Source of the DNA: JAAOII01 sp965207945
GTDB taxonomy: Bacteria; Pseudomonadota; Gammaproteobacteria; CBDBNL01; JAAOII01
Length of the DNA stretch: 64,000 nucleotides
NCBI GenBank assembly: GCA_965207945.1
Contig: OZ242303.1
Location: 1,178,001 to 1,242,000, forward strand
Reading direction: 5' to 3'
In this document: one piece after another, positions 54,501-63,900 of the stretch
Position numbering within the stretch: position 1 is the stretch's first letter
Layout of the letters: each line of letters opens with the position of its first letter
Notes under the pieces: generated by a model
Told to the model about the DNA's origin: nothing
Seen by the model: the letters and a program-made list of their open reading frames with translations, nothing else
Database searches by the model: none
Translations under genes and position numbers: made by a program

Positions 54501-56558
54501 CGTGGCATTAGTATCGCCAGGAATGACTCGCAGATTACCTAATGTAAAAGAACTCTTAGTGTCATCAAAAGGAAAGGCGTCAGTTAAATCTGGCACTCCA
54601 TCATTATCATCGTCCGAGTCCAACACATCAATCAATTCATCATTATCATGATTGGGACCAATGGATATGTTTGCCGCTATAACCGCGACTGTGTTTTTAT
54701 TTACATCCTCTCCTGTTAATACTGCCTCAAGCGTAAAAGTATAGTTCACAAAATCAGGAGATTCATAATTTACCAGCCCAGTTATAACTGCCGATGCATT
54801 TATTTGATTGCGTCCAGTAACTAAGGCATCAGGAGTTAGGGGTATTAATGGATGATACACCACACTGCTAGAAACGCCCAAAGCATCTAATGATATATAA
54901 GTAATATTTATCGCGCTGATGTCAGCATCAGGATTATCCCAGAAAAATGTGGCATTAGTATCACCAGGAATGACTCGCAAATCACCTAATGCAAAAGAAC
55001 TCTTAGCAGCATCAAGAGGAAAGGCATCAGTTAAATCTGGCACTCCATCATTATCATCATCTAAGTCGGCATTATTGCCAAGTCGATCCCCATCTGTATC
55101 AGTATCATCCTCCCCATTATTATCATCGTCAGGATCCAAGACATCTATCAACTCATCACCATCATAATTAGGACCAACAGATATAACCACCTCTATAGCA
55201 GTCGTGTTTTTATTTGTATCGCCACCTTCCAACACAAACTCAAGATTAAAGGTATAACTCACAAAATCAGGCGCCTCATAATTCATCAGCCCAGTTATAA
55301 CTGCTGATGCATTTATTTGGTTACGATCAGTGACAGTGTCCATAGATGTATCAACAATTAATGGATGCTGCACTACATCACCCGAAACACCAGATGATTC
55401 ATAAGTAATATTAATCGCACTGATATCAGCATCAGGATTATCCCAGAAAAACGTGACATTAGTATCGCCAGGAACTACCCGCAGATTGCCTAATGTAAAA
55501 GCATAGATATTAATGTCAAAAGGAAAAGCATCGGTTAAATCGGGCACTCCATCATTATCATCATCATCATCCAACACATCTATTAATTCATCATTATCAT
55601 GATTGGGACCAATGGATATATTCGCCGCTATAACCGCGACTGTGCTTTTATTTTCATCGCCCTCCCCCAACACCAACTCAAGCGTAAAATTATAATTCAC
55701 AAAATCAGAGGATTCGTAATTCACCAGCCCAGTTATAGCTGCCGAAGCATCTGTTTGATCACGTCCAATAACTGAGACATCACCAATTCCATCAACAATT
55801 AATGCAGGATATACCACACTGCTAGAAACGCCCGAAACATCCGATGATATATAAGTAATATTTATCGCACTGATGGAGACATCAGGATTATTCCAAGTAA
55901 ATGTAGCATTAGTATCACCAGGAACTACTCGCAGATGACCTAATACAAAAGCATTGCTATTATTGTCAAGAGGAAAAGCGTCGGTTACATCGGGGATTCC
56001 ATCACCATCATCGTCTGAGTCAGCATTGTCGCCAAGCCCATCTCTGTCTGTATCAGTATCCACCACCCCATCCCCATCATCATCATCATCTTGGACATCC
56101 GCAAATTCATCATTGTCGTAATTAGCGCCAATAGTGCGATTGGCAACGGTAGAAGTAACTCCTTGCTGATTGCCTACAGCAGCATCTAAAATGAGATGCA
56201 GTATAAAGTTGTATGGAACCAAATTATCTAAACCCGTTATAACGACAGATATATTTGCTTGATTGGGAGTAATGGCTTTCTCGTCAGTGTTTCGGTTAAT
56301 CAATTGGTTCATAACCTTACCCAAACCATCTGTTCGCTGATAGGTAATATTAATCGCCTTTATATCAGCATCAGGATTATTCCAGGTAAGAGTGGCGTTA
56401 TTCTCATTGGGATAAACGCGTAAATTTAACGTCTGAGCGGAGAAAGTGCCTACAGAGACCGCAACTCCATCAACAGATATCTCAAACGCACTATCCTCCC
56501 CGCAAGCCCATAAGAAAAAACACAGCAAGCACAAGCATGCAAAATTTATAACTTTCAT
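45567..56558 (-). CDS. Giant modular lipoprotein with C-terminal subtilase and P-domain
   Basis: A 3663-residue secreted lipoprotein. The signal peptide ends in LWAC. I count about 19 modules of roughly 110-190 residues, each with an FN3-like beta domain (LRVIPGDTNATFTWDNPDA ... ITGLTNYE ... ANISIGPNHD) joined by Asp-rich TSP3-like calcium-binding linkers (DDDNDGVPDLTDAFP). From about residue 3110 a subtilisin-family protease follows with an intact triad: Asp in IAIIDSGLQ (about 3141), His in AAHGTAAAG (about 3188) and Ser in GGTSAATPL (about 3446). The last 130 residues are a proprotein-convertase P-domain. A cell-surface protease on a long stalk, or an adhesin, is likely; the substrate is unknown. 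Nine consecutive G on the coding strand lie just before the catalytic Asp. Shorter ORFs on the plus strand here are mirror images of the repeats. Confidence 0.93.
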   Translation of the reverse strand: MKVINFACLCLLCFFLWACGEDSAFEISVDGVAVSVGTFSAQTLNLRVYPNENNATLTWNNPDADIKAINITYQRTDGLGKVMNQLINRNTDEKAITPNQANISVVITGLDNLVPYNFILHLILDAAVGNQQGVTSTVANRTIGANYDNDEFADVQDDDDDGDGVVDTDTDRDGLGDNADSDDDGDGIPDVTDAFPLDNNSNAFVLGHLRVVPGDTNATFTWNNPDVSISAINITYISSDVSGVSSSVVYPALIVDGIGDVSVIGRDQTDASAAITGLVNYESSDFVNYNFTLELVLGEGDENKSTVAVIAANISIGPNHDNDELIDVLDDDDDNDGVPDLTDAFPFDINIYAFTLGNLRVVPGDTNVTFFWDNPDADISAINITYESSGVSGDVVQHPLIVDTSMDTVTDRNQINASAVITGLMNYEAPDFVSYTFNLEFVLEGGDTNKNTTAIEVVISVGPNYDGDELIDVLDPDDDNNGEDDTDTDGDRLGNNADLDDDNDGVPDLTDAFPLDAAKSSFALGDLRVIPGDTNATFFWDNPDADISAINITYISLDALGVSSSVVYHPLIPLTPDALVTGRNQINASAVITGLVNYESPDFVNYTFTLEAVLTGEDVNKNTVAVIAANISIGPNHDNDELIDVLDSDDDNDGVPDLTDAFPFDDTKSSFTLGNLRVIPGDTNATFTWDNPDADISAINVTYISSDILSGIVYHPLIPLTPDASVTGRNQENASASITGLMNYEAPDFVNYTFTLEAVLTGGDENKNTVAAIAANISIGPNHDNDNLIDVLDDDDDNDGEKDTDADGDGLGDNVDPDYVAPVGMDLSTDTDGDGTNDDVDTDDDNDGVPDVTDAFPLDNNSYAFALGNLRVIPGDTNATFTWDNPDADISGINITYISSDVSSSVVYPALIINGIGDVSVIGRNQINVSATITGLTNYETPNFVNYTFTLEPVLTGGDENKNTTMVIAANISIGPNHDNDNLIDVLDPDDDNDGVPDLTDAFPFDDTKSSFTLGNLRVVPGDTNATFTWDNPDADISAINITYISPGVSSRVVYHPLIINGIGAASIIGRNQINASAVITGLMNYEVPDFVNYTFTLEPVLEGADVNKSTVMVIATNISIGPNHDNDELIDALDPDYNNDGTIGTDTDGDGTNDDVDLDDDNDGVPDLTDAFPLDNNSYAFSLGNLRIIPGNNKATFLWDNPDADISSINVTYELSDVSSSVVYPPLIINGIGDVSVIGRNQINASATITGLMNYESPDFVNYTFTLEPVLTGGDVNKNTTMVIAANISIGPNHDNDNLIDVLDPDDDNDGVPDLTDAFPFDDTKSSFTLGNLRVIPGDTNATFTWDNPDADISGINITYISSDVSSSAVYPALIINGIGDVSVTGRNQTDASAAITGLTNYETPNFVNYTFTLEPVLTGGDENKNTTMVIAANISIGPNHDNDNLIDALDSDYNNDGTTGTDTDGDGDSDDVDLDDDNDGVPDVTDAFPLDNSSYAFALDNLRVVPGDTNATFTWDNPDADISAINITYISPGVSSRVVYHPLIINGIGAASIIGRNQINASAVITGLVNYESPDFVNYTFTLEPVLTGGDENKNTTMVIAANISIGPNHDNDNLIDALDSDYNNDGTTGTDTDGDGDSDDVDLDDDNDGVPDVTDAFPLDNSSYAFALDNLRVVPGDTNATFTWDNPDADISAINITYISPGVSSRVVYHPLIINGIGDVSVTGRNQTDASAAITGLTNYETPNFVNYTFTLEPVLTGGDVNKNTVAVIAANISIGPNDDNDNLIDALDPDYNNDGTIGTDTDGDGTNDDVDLDDDNDGVPDLTDAFPLDNNSYAFSLGNLRIIPGNNKATFLWDNPDADISSINVTYELSDVSGSVVEHLLIVFGIHGIVTERNQTDASAVITGLMNYETPNFVNYTFTLEPVLEGADVNKNTTMVIAANISIGPNHDGDNLIDVLDDDDDNDGVPDVTDAFPLDNNSYAFALGNLRVVPGDTNATFTWDNPDADISGINITYISSDVSSSVVYPALIIDAATIGDNQINVSATITGLVNYEAPGFVNYTFTLEPVLTGVDVNKNTVAVIAANISIGPNHDGDNLIDVLDPDDDNNGEDDTDTDGDRLGNNADPDDDNDGVPDLTDAFPLDNNSYAFAVGNLRVIPGNNNATFTWNNPNANISGINITYISSDFSSSVEHHLFSDNSVTGRNQTGASAVITGLINYEAPDFVNYNFTLEAVLEGADANKSTIAVIAANISIGPNHDGDNLIDVLDLDDDNNGEEDTDADGDDLGDNADPDDDNDGTPDLTDAFPLDNNSYAFALANLRVVPGNNNATFLWDNPDASISSINITYESSDISSSVEHHLFSDNSVTGRNQTGASAVITGLTNYEVPDFVNYTFTLEPVLTGGDENKNTVAVIAANISIGPNHDNDNLIDVLDDDYMAPVVGTDTDGDGTNDDVDTDDDNDGVPDVTDAFPLDNNSYAFAVGNLRIIPGNNTATFTWDNPDANISSINITYELSDVSSVSSSVVYPALISQGIGDVSVTERNQTDASAVITGLMNYESPDFVNYTFTLEPVLEGTDENKSTVAVIAANISIGPNHDGDELIDALDPDDDNDGTPDIDTDGDGTNDVLDPDDDDDGVPDVTDAYPLDASRVAFTFENIFIVPGDGNARVSWSNPPADVTGFSLFVRNPMNSRERHDTSGSVPFNYFGKTSENITLFSTEVTGLTNFESYRFIFLVGLDGGEDANKMAESVITESVVIGPNYDNDSLPDFLDNDDDGDGNKDVDTDNDLLGNNADPDDDNDGILDISDPFPLDKNRKGLMVNNLRFVPGDRNATLIWDNPNATISAINISYVSSDDLGNRIQHSSIDDPVNTQAKRKNIPITITGLTNYASPNFVNYTFMLELTLEGADRNINTVPAIAANRAIGVNIDGDELIDLLDSDNDNDGTPDDYDPYPFNSTDNIIRASNMRIIPGNHSAELVWNNPNADIRAINITYWLSDNSNNKVQHPLLTYSAAIFRELIDASTLITGLTNMREYTFFLQPVLGGDDVNKTTAPVVIANHLIGVNKDGDRLADSVDDNDNDGGRFIEAINNYQGCKPVADNTIYDATSKDPLIDYQWYLNRSGVPAAWAMNDNQGGGIEIAIIDSGLQVNHEDLHENVINASGINIFVAEGHPDRRYPYPYDCSSAAHGTAAAGIIAARGDNGKGIKGISHKTKIWGANLAGSSAFSDKSFNQVFAHRVAQTAVSSNSWGDGAKGRFVSSLVNYDRLIDAGLREGFAGKGISYVFAGGNDRSLDNLASYSSITSHRGVIPVCAVSFDDVVSSYSTPGATLWLCGYSSKGTVDFDIMSLEQVVAPDYLQSLGLATTDLSGADGYNLGFNTKLKYSDEQNTCSFMPLSDPLNFGTPAIFASAECRAPAMPYGFIGLEETNPLSWRPGATASYTRSFGGTSAATPLISGVVGLIRSAYPELTWRDIKLILAESSWQPAAAPVSSIPGAFTYHNKTDERYEHNIDYGFGIVNASKAMMLASVWTTLPPEVQRQFPAAGYAAISSGQSNISVAASNGISFIEYTQIDIAPNDYPNIGELSIQLTSPSGAVSVIARPHQCLDVSLASRTSTDDCPDLEDGFTFATAAHLGENPEGEWELSITSSTGEDVDFVWRLRLYGH
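47151..47159 (-). repeat. Nine-base G tract in the protease domain of the giant lipoprotein
   Basis: Nine C on the plus strand, read as three Gly codons just before the catalytic Asp strand. Such tracts slip readily; a one-base change would truncate the protein after the repeat stalk and remove the protease. Confidence 0.85.
51395..51818 (-). repeat. Module copy A of a 510-bp direct repeat
   Basis: As far as I can read, 424 bases here are identical to 51905-52328, 510 bp further on. The repeat spans parts of two adjacent FN3/TSP3 modules of the giant lipoprotein. Confidence 0.9.
51905..52328 (-). repeat. Module copy B of a 510-bp direct repeat
   Basis: Identical to 51395-51818 by eye, whereas other modules differ at many third positions. 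This points to a recent tandem duplication or gene conversion. Confidence 0.9.
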
Positions 56559-56688
56559 TTAGATGCTTTCACATTCACTAATAGATATTGCCACATTATA
56601 CAGCATAAATCATGCATTTCTTAGTAATAACATACCTATATAGGTGTAATTGTAGGGCTAAAATATACTATTTAGATTTTATCAAAGC

Positions 56689-57744
56689 TCAAAGCCCCAG
56701 ATAATCTTGCATCCTTATAGATACAGCAACACCTTGCTTGCGACTCTTATTAAAATCTTTATTCTTATTCACCCCTGGCAAGCGGGTCCCTGGTTGCTGC
56801 ATAATAGCAGCACAAAGTCCTTCAATATGGAGATTAAAATCAGGGTTAATTCTCAATGGATTGATTGCCAGAATAAACTGCCCTACCCCAGGCGGTTTGC
56901 CCACATCATCAAAAAATGAGCTTGACTGATAGGAAAAATTATTACCAATAAGGGCAGCCGCAAGGATTTCCACCACCAAAGCAAGCAGATAGCCCTTGGC
57001 TCCCCCTATTGGCAACATTGAACCCTCAAGTGCTTTTTTGGCATCTGTTGTGGGATTACCCGCCTTATCTAACGCCCACCCCAGAGGAATTTCTTCGCCT
57101 TTGAAGTCCGCTGCCATAACCTTACCACGCGCCACCACCGAAAGAGACATATCAATAATCAGCGGCTGTTGAGTTTTTTTACCTTTTATCTCCCCTCGTA
57201 TCCCCCCCCGTATCCCCGCCCGCGGACAGCCAAATGCAATTGGATTAGTTCCCAGCAGTGGTTTCTTACCACCCCAAGGGGCAATAGAGGCAGGAGCATT
57301 GCAACAGATTAGCGCGATAATTCCTTGCGATGCCAGCTGCTCAACATAATAGCCAAGCGCCCCCGCATGGTGAGAATGTTTAATTCCAACCACACAAGTT
57401 GTCTGCTGCTGACAGCGGCGGTATAATTCTTTCACTGCCAAGTCAATAGCAGGATAAGCGAAACCAAAATCCGCATCAACCACAAAAGCGGAATCATCCA
57501 ACGAAATAAATTTAAGAGATGAAGTCCGATTAATCTTTCCTTTTTTATATTGCCCTGAATATGCGGGGATTCTCTCAAGCCCATGCGAAGGCAAACCCCT
57601 TGCTTGCGCCCAGAGTAAAGCATCGCTAACACTTTTCGCAATGGATGCCGTCAAGCCAAGTTTAGTTAGATACGCATTTATTACCTCGTCTACATAAGAT
57701 AAAGGGTAAAATTTATCCTTTCTGTCTGTTATATTTGTGTTCAT
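56689..57744 (-). CDS. Ldh2/malate-ureidoglycolate-type NAD(P)-dependent dehydrogenase
   Basis: A 351-residue oxidoreductase of the LDH2/MDHG2 family, a fold separate from classical lactate and malate dehydrogenases. Visible are the catalytic-region RGLPSHGLERIP near residue 54, KHSHHAGALGYY near 125 (the conserved His), and TNPIAFGCPR near 168. Members act on malate, sulfolactate, ureidoglycolate or keto-imines; the substrate is not determinable here. A Gly-Ile-Arg-Gly repeat insertion (57186-57230) contains a run of eight C on the plus strand (57202-57209). It stands alone between two giant lipoprotein genes. Confidence 0.88.
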   Translation of the reverse strand: MNTNITDRKDKFYPLSYVDEVINAYLTKLGLTASIAKSVSDALLWAQARGLPSHGLERIPAYSGQYKKGKINRTSSLKFISLDDSAFVVDADFGFAYPAIDLAVKELYRRCQQQTTCVVGIKHSHHAGALGYYVEQLASQGIIALICCNAPASIAPWGGKKPLLGTNPIAFGCPRAGIRGGIRGEIKGKKTQQPLIIDMSLSVVARGKVMAADFKGEEIPLGWALDKAGNPTTDAKKALEGSMLPIGGAKGYLLALVVEILAAALIGNNFSYQSSSFFDDVGKPPGVGQFILAINPLRINPDFNLHIEGLCAAIMQQPGTRLPGVNKNKDFNKSRKQGVAVSIRMQDYLGL

Positions 57745-57977
57745 TTGTTAACCATTATAGGTAAGAAAATTCATACATTTTTGCTTAAAATATGTTATAT
57801 TAAAGGTCTGGAGCAGTTTGCATATCGGTTGAAACGCTGTATTTGCTCATTAATGAGATATATGGTGTATGTAAATTAAGTGTTAATTTATAACAGATAT
57901 GTAAAGGTAAATAAATATTTATAGCTATTATTAATCACGTAAAAGATGGATATTCAAATTAAACGTCAAATTAAATT

Positions 57978-60900
57978 ATGTTAAATTTCATACAAAAGAT
58001 AATTACTCCTATTAAAACTTTTTATTCATTTATTATAGTTTTACTTGTCGCTACTTTGGTGGTATCCTGTGCTTCATCCTCTGGCGGTGGTGGTGGCGGC
58101 GGTGGTGGTGGCGGCGGCGATGGCGGTGACAACACTGCTGAGACAAGTATTTTTTCTCACTCCAGCTATACCTTTATACCTCTCAACGCCAATATATCAT
58201 CACAAACTCCTGGCGCTGGAATACTTTTAGGGAGAGTTTTAATCAAAGAAGCGGAGATAAACAAATTGGTGGCAGCTGAGATTAATAAATTAATAACCGA
58301 AGAAGGTTCTAAAGTGGATACAAATGATATAAGCATTGATAACAACTACACAATAGAATACTCTTTTGTGGATGATGCTGCAGAGAATCCTTCCCCCAAT
58401 TTAAACAGGTATTTATCAATTATACCTAATAACGACAACAGCGGCATAGGGATCTATGCCAGCAGCACTTTTGCATTTAATATTTCCCTTACGGATATTC
58501 TTATGGATATTCCATCTGTTACTGTTACAGCGGAAATTACAATTATAGTTAGTTCGTTGGTTAAGACGGAGGTGTCTATGTCCCATACAGTCCTTGTCAG
58601 CTTCCCTGAAGTTGTGGATACCCTTCCTAATGTAAATGATGCGGTTTCTTTCAACCTTCAAACATTTTTATTAAACTACACTACCCCTTTTGTTGAAGAA
58701 CAAGCAGCAGCCACTACTATTTCCATAGGCGGAGTTAATAATGTCCTAAATCGCTATGGCTTTACACCTAACCCAGGCACAGACACAGGCACAGACACAG
58801 GCACAGAAGAGACGCGAACTATTTTCTTTGCATTGCTTAATTCTTCTGTTACGCAGAACCCATCCTCTCAACCAGCACCTCTTTGCTCCCCGCAATCCAT
58901 TTATCTTGATAATATAGACACTCGGGTAAAAAACACCGTCCCATTTAATTATGAAGGGTTTCGCAACGAAGAAGATCGCCTATTTAAATGTGTCCTTGGC
59001 GCTTCTTTTGATGGCGAGAACTATCAGGCATTAACCGCCGCGATAATTAACACAACAACAATTGATGGTCAACAAGCTAGCGACTGCCCTCACGGCGAGG
59101 CAAATGAACTCTGCTACTACGCATCCCTCACCATAAACATTACTAACCTTGATGAAGCCCCGACTATAACAGCGCCTCCCCTGTCAATTGGTGAAGGATT
59201 TGGACCAACTGACGCTGACTATCCAGGCATTAACTTTAGACCTGCATTAGGAGTATTAAGTAAAAATGATAACACCACGGGAAATCTTGCTGTTGTAGGT
59301 GAAATAATAATTGCAGACACTGACGAAGTGGATAATAGAACCTCTAAACTTTCAGTTAATTCACTAGAAACCAAGATTGTGTCTGTTTCTCCCGCTCACG
59401 GCAATGGGCTATTTAGCATAGTTAAGCAAGAAGGAGACAATAACCTGTTCGCTCTTAGAGTGGATGCCAGTAAGTTAGATTACGAAAAATTCGTTGCAGA
59501 AGGCGACATAAATGCAGGCAAAGCTATCTACATGGTTACCATAACGACAAAAGATACAGATGGCACTGTAGCTAATGTTAAAACGCAACAAGTCCCTGTT
59601 GAAATTACAGATGTTATATTTCCCCCGGTTGCCATTGGCAATAGTCGTTTAAAACTCGGCTTCACTAAGGCAGATAATATAGAAAGTAGAGAAGATGGAA
59701 GAATAGTGCTATTGCCTGGAGTTTCCATGCTTGCCAATGGACGCAGTACCCTGGGCACGGTTAGAGCAGTTAACCCTGAAAATAACAGTGATAAAGAGTT
59801 ATTTTATGCGGTTTCCCCTAATGACCCGCGCAACAATCCAGAACAAACTTCCAACAACTTTGCTGTTGTTGATGGCTTCGGCGATGATGGCATCCAAAAT
59901 CTTGTGCTTACCAAACTGGGGTTAACAGAGGTTATCAATTCATTTAGTATATATGTCCAAGCATTTTATCGTCCTGCCAATTTTGACCCGAGTAATCTTG
60001 TTAATATTAGCGCCTCATTGTTCACCAATACAAGGAACCGTAATTTTATAGATATGGATAGAGCTATAACTATTAGGATTGAAGTTAATAATACTGCATA
60101 CTCCAACAGCAGTGATAGTGCACTATATATAGATAGAACAAAATCATTAAATCCCGCCCGCTCGCCTATATTTAGGACGCAGCAATTTACCGGCAATGTG
60201 ACTGAAGCAACTTCTGGAGATAATGTAACTGGAGTCGCAACAGTCCATTATGCTAGTGACATAGTTTATTATGATTTTTTTACTGGAGTAGGAAGAACAT
60301 ATCCTTCTGTAAACACAAGTACTTTTGCCTTTCCCCCTTTCTACCCGAACTTCGTTGATATATCACAGGCGCCAGCTAACTTATCCCTATCCCCAGCATT
60401 TGCTTTGGTAGGCTCAGAGGGATTTGGCGATTTTAAACTGCAAGACGTGGGCGTTAACCAAGCCCATAGCGCTTTGTTTAGCATAAATTCAAGTACTGGC
60501 GCTATTTCTTTGCAGGGAAATAACACGGTAGAGTTCCCCGACTTTTATACTATGGTCGTTCGGCTTACCAATGCCAGTGACATTAACAATGCTGGAAACG
60601 CGCTTTCACACGACTATGCCACAGTAAATGTTTTAGTTAATGATATAAACTCTGCTCCAGATATTTCCGGTTTCACTAATTTCACCGCCCCTGATATCCA
60701 GGTAGTGAATGGTATTGGCAGCTATAATGAAACAACACGTGCATTAACACTAAATGTCACCATCAACGAAAACACTCCTGTTGGCACAGTGTTAGCCCGT
60801 TTTACAGTTACGGATGACAATGATGACAGGTTTGATGAATATAATTTTGGCTTTGGTACTGATCCCTCTACCGCTGCAGATAATTTCTATGAAAATGGGG

Positions 60901-63900
60901 TTAAATTGACCTTTACACCTGCAGCTTCTGTAGGTAAGCAGAAATTTTCTACTGCAACTTTAACTCTGGTTAGACACCTAAATTTTGAATATATTGCTGA
61001 CAAGTCAGGAGTTGGCAATAAAACCACTCTTAGCGAAACAAGAAATATAACAGATAAAGGCAGATATGAATATAACCCACTAACACAGTCACAACCTGAA
61101 CCTATATCTCCTGCGGAGGATGTGTTAAGCACCTCCTTATTAACTTTCAATTTAATGGTACTTGATGTTGCAGAAAAACCGCTGATTAATATAGAAGATA
61201 GTGTCACTAGCGGCTCTATAATGGAAAATGCTCCAGTAGGAACTGTGGTTAATGGCATTGATATCAACATAGCTAATATTAACGAAACAGACGCTGATGC
61301 ATTGGTATATAAGTTAGGTGATAAAAAATTTGATGAAGTTTTTGATGTCTCTGTAACTGCTGCGTCAGATGACAATAAACGTTCATTACAGCTAATAGTA
61401 GCAGACGCAGATAAACTTGAAAATCTTGGTGATGGACTAGTTCATACTAGCACTCTTACGATAACCAACAACACAGGCGGGACGGGTCCCTTGGATAAAA
61501 GCAACACAATAACCATTCAAGTCAGGGTTATTGATGTGTTGCAACCAATAAACCCTATTATAGTAAATATGACTGGTTTACAAGTAAAGGAAACAGATGT
61601 GGATGGCGACTTTAGCGATGCGGGGGGCGGTGGAAGCTATGTAATCAAAGAAAATCTGTTTGTATACAAGCCAACTGATGTATCTAAAGATGCTGATGAC
61701 TTTGTTAGGATTGGCAGCAGAGAACCTGCTCCTTTAGTCACAATATCTTATGCTATAACTGATGTATCCTTAGAAAGATCAACCCCAGATAATCCAAATG
61801 ACATTGATGTTGCAGATAGGATTAACTCCCCCCTCTTATCTCTTTTATCTTTGAATCCTTCTGATGAAAACAACAACGTGGGCTTGGCTATTGAGGATAC
61901 CGATTATATAGAAGCATCTCTGTTTGGTAATCTCAGCGTAACATTAGGTTTTACGGGCACCTTTATAGGCAACGCGCAGCCGTCTGAAACAAATCCAACA
62001 GATTTTACAATTGAGGTGATAAAAGCCAATCCTAAAAATGTGGAGTACAATACTGCCAGCAACACTGCGCCAGTGTATACTTTTACATATATCCAAAGCA
62101 GGTATGCTGATGAGGTTACGCCAGGTAATGTCCGAGCTGATGCAATCTTGGCTTCCGCTATTGCCAATGCTGGAGGGAATATCGGCGGCTTGCCTACAAG
62201 AGGCACTCCACCTCAAATTAACGTTGCTAACAATACATATAATACCGCGTTAGTTCGCCTTAATGGCGACGATGGCTACTTTATTGAACGGGATTCCACT
62301 AAATTAAATACAATTAGAGCTGGCAGAGATAACCAACAACAAGTTGATGCTGGAGTCATGGTAATTCCTTTTACTTCAAATGAGGATATTGCTACCGCAA
62401 ACATACAAATCCTTTCTGAATATGCCTCAGGCAAACTGGTAGACAGCGCAGATAATTTCAATAGCTATTTTGATATTAAGGTTAACAACACTTATAACTT
62501 TGCTAGCGCAGGAAATACTGAAGATATACGTAAAGCACTGCTCATAACCCAAAAACAATTTACTGTTATTAATAGCAACGGAGTAATAGATGGCAGCAAC
62601 AAATATAATGCTCTTGACACCGTCCCCTTGTTTCAAGGAGAAACAGAAGCAACAAATCAAACCTACTATATTCGTGTGAGTCAAGGAGACAGCCCTTCTA
62701 ATGCAAGTAATTATGCTTTGGCGCAGGTTCGCCTAAATATTGAAGCAGCTGGCTTAAACATTCCAGCAGAAGTCGTAGGATTGTATATTGCAACAGGTGC
62801 TGGCAGGGGTGGAGCTTTTGCGGACCTTACTACAGGTACAGGCAATATTAGCGAAAATAGCATTATACCAAACGCGTATGTTGATTACTTATTGTATGTA
62901 AACGTAAGCAACGAAGATTACGTAACAGATGAAGAAACAGCAACAATAATCACGATTTCCGTCCCAACTGGTGGGATTGCTCCAACACCTACCTCTAATC
63001 TGGCAACTGATGACCAACTTATAGCATTATCAACAGCGGAAGAAGGTTCTGATGACTTGCCAGGCACAAATCGTATAGTTGCTGAACAAAATAGCGATGG
63101 CAGTTCAGGTTTGGATAGATTGAGATTTGCTCTCGCCCGCAATGTCTATGGCAGCGCTACCATTAATGTTCACGTCCAAGAAAATGATGCGGAAGGTATT
63201 GAGATTGACAACAACACGCACACTTTCACATTAAATGTCAATGAAGATACGAGTGGCAATAATGCCCCAACAGTTAATAATATCGCACTTGATAATGGAG
63301 AAATGACTATGAATGGAGTAATGACTAGTAATATTTTCACATTCCTACTAATGGAAGATATAGGACTGCTTGAAATTACTGATGGCACACAGAGCAGAAA
63401 TATCACTATAGTGCCTGGCGCTGCGACGACTAATGACAATACCCGCAGGAATCAAACAGTATCTGCCGCATTAAAGAGCATTTCTCGTATTGATTCAAGA
63501 CCAGGATCTAACACTAAGAAAGTAGATGTTTTTACTTATGATGAAAATATTACGAATAATAACATAATAACCTATAAAAAACATGGCTGGGGCGTCACTT
63601 CTATTGCTTATAGCATCATAGAAACCGAGCCACGTGGTTTTGGCGATACGGTCAATACAATAATATATAATGAGGAGGCAACGGGCTCGACTTTGTTTAT
63701 TAGAATCACCTCAGCACCCGATGATGCTGTGTTTGTTGGCGCGACTGCTGAGTCCTACAACTTAAATGAGTTTGAAGCTTCGCCAGGCGTATTTAATACA
63801 ACTAATAATCTTCTTCCCAGACCAATAACCCTAACCTATAGAGACCCTGATTTAAGATTTGACAATTTCTCCGTAGGCGATACAGTTCCTGAAATAATTA

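Noticed and set aside
48040..55167. Several His/Ser-rich plus-strand open frames of 60-80 codons within the giant lipoprotein gene
   Set aside because: They recur with each repeat module and are mirror images of the Asp-rich coding repeats, two of them identical because the underlying DNA is duplicated.
48600..56100. Regularly spaced TCATCATTATCATCATC blocks that resemble a CRISPR array
   Set aside because: They are the coding sequence of Asp-rich TSP3-like linkers in one open frame, with spacing of hundreds of bases and no cas genes.
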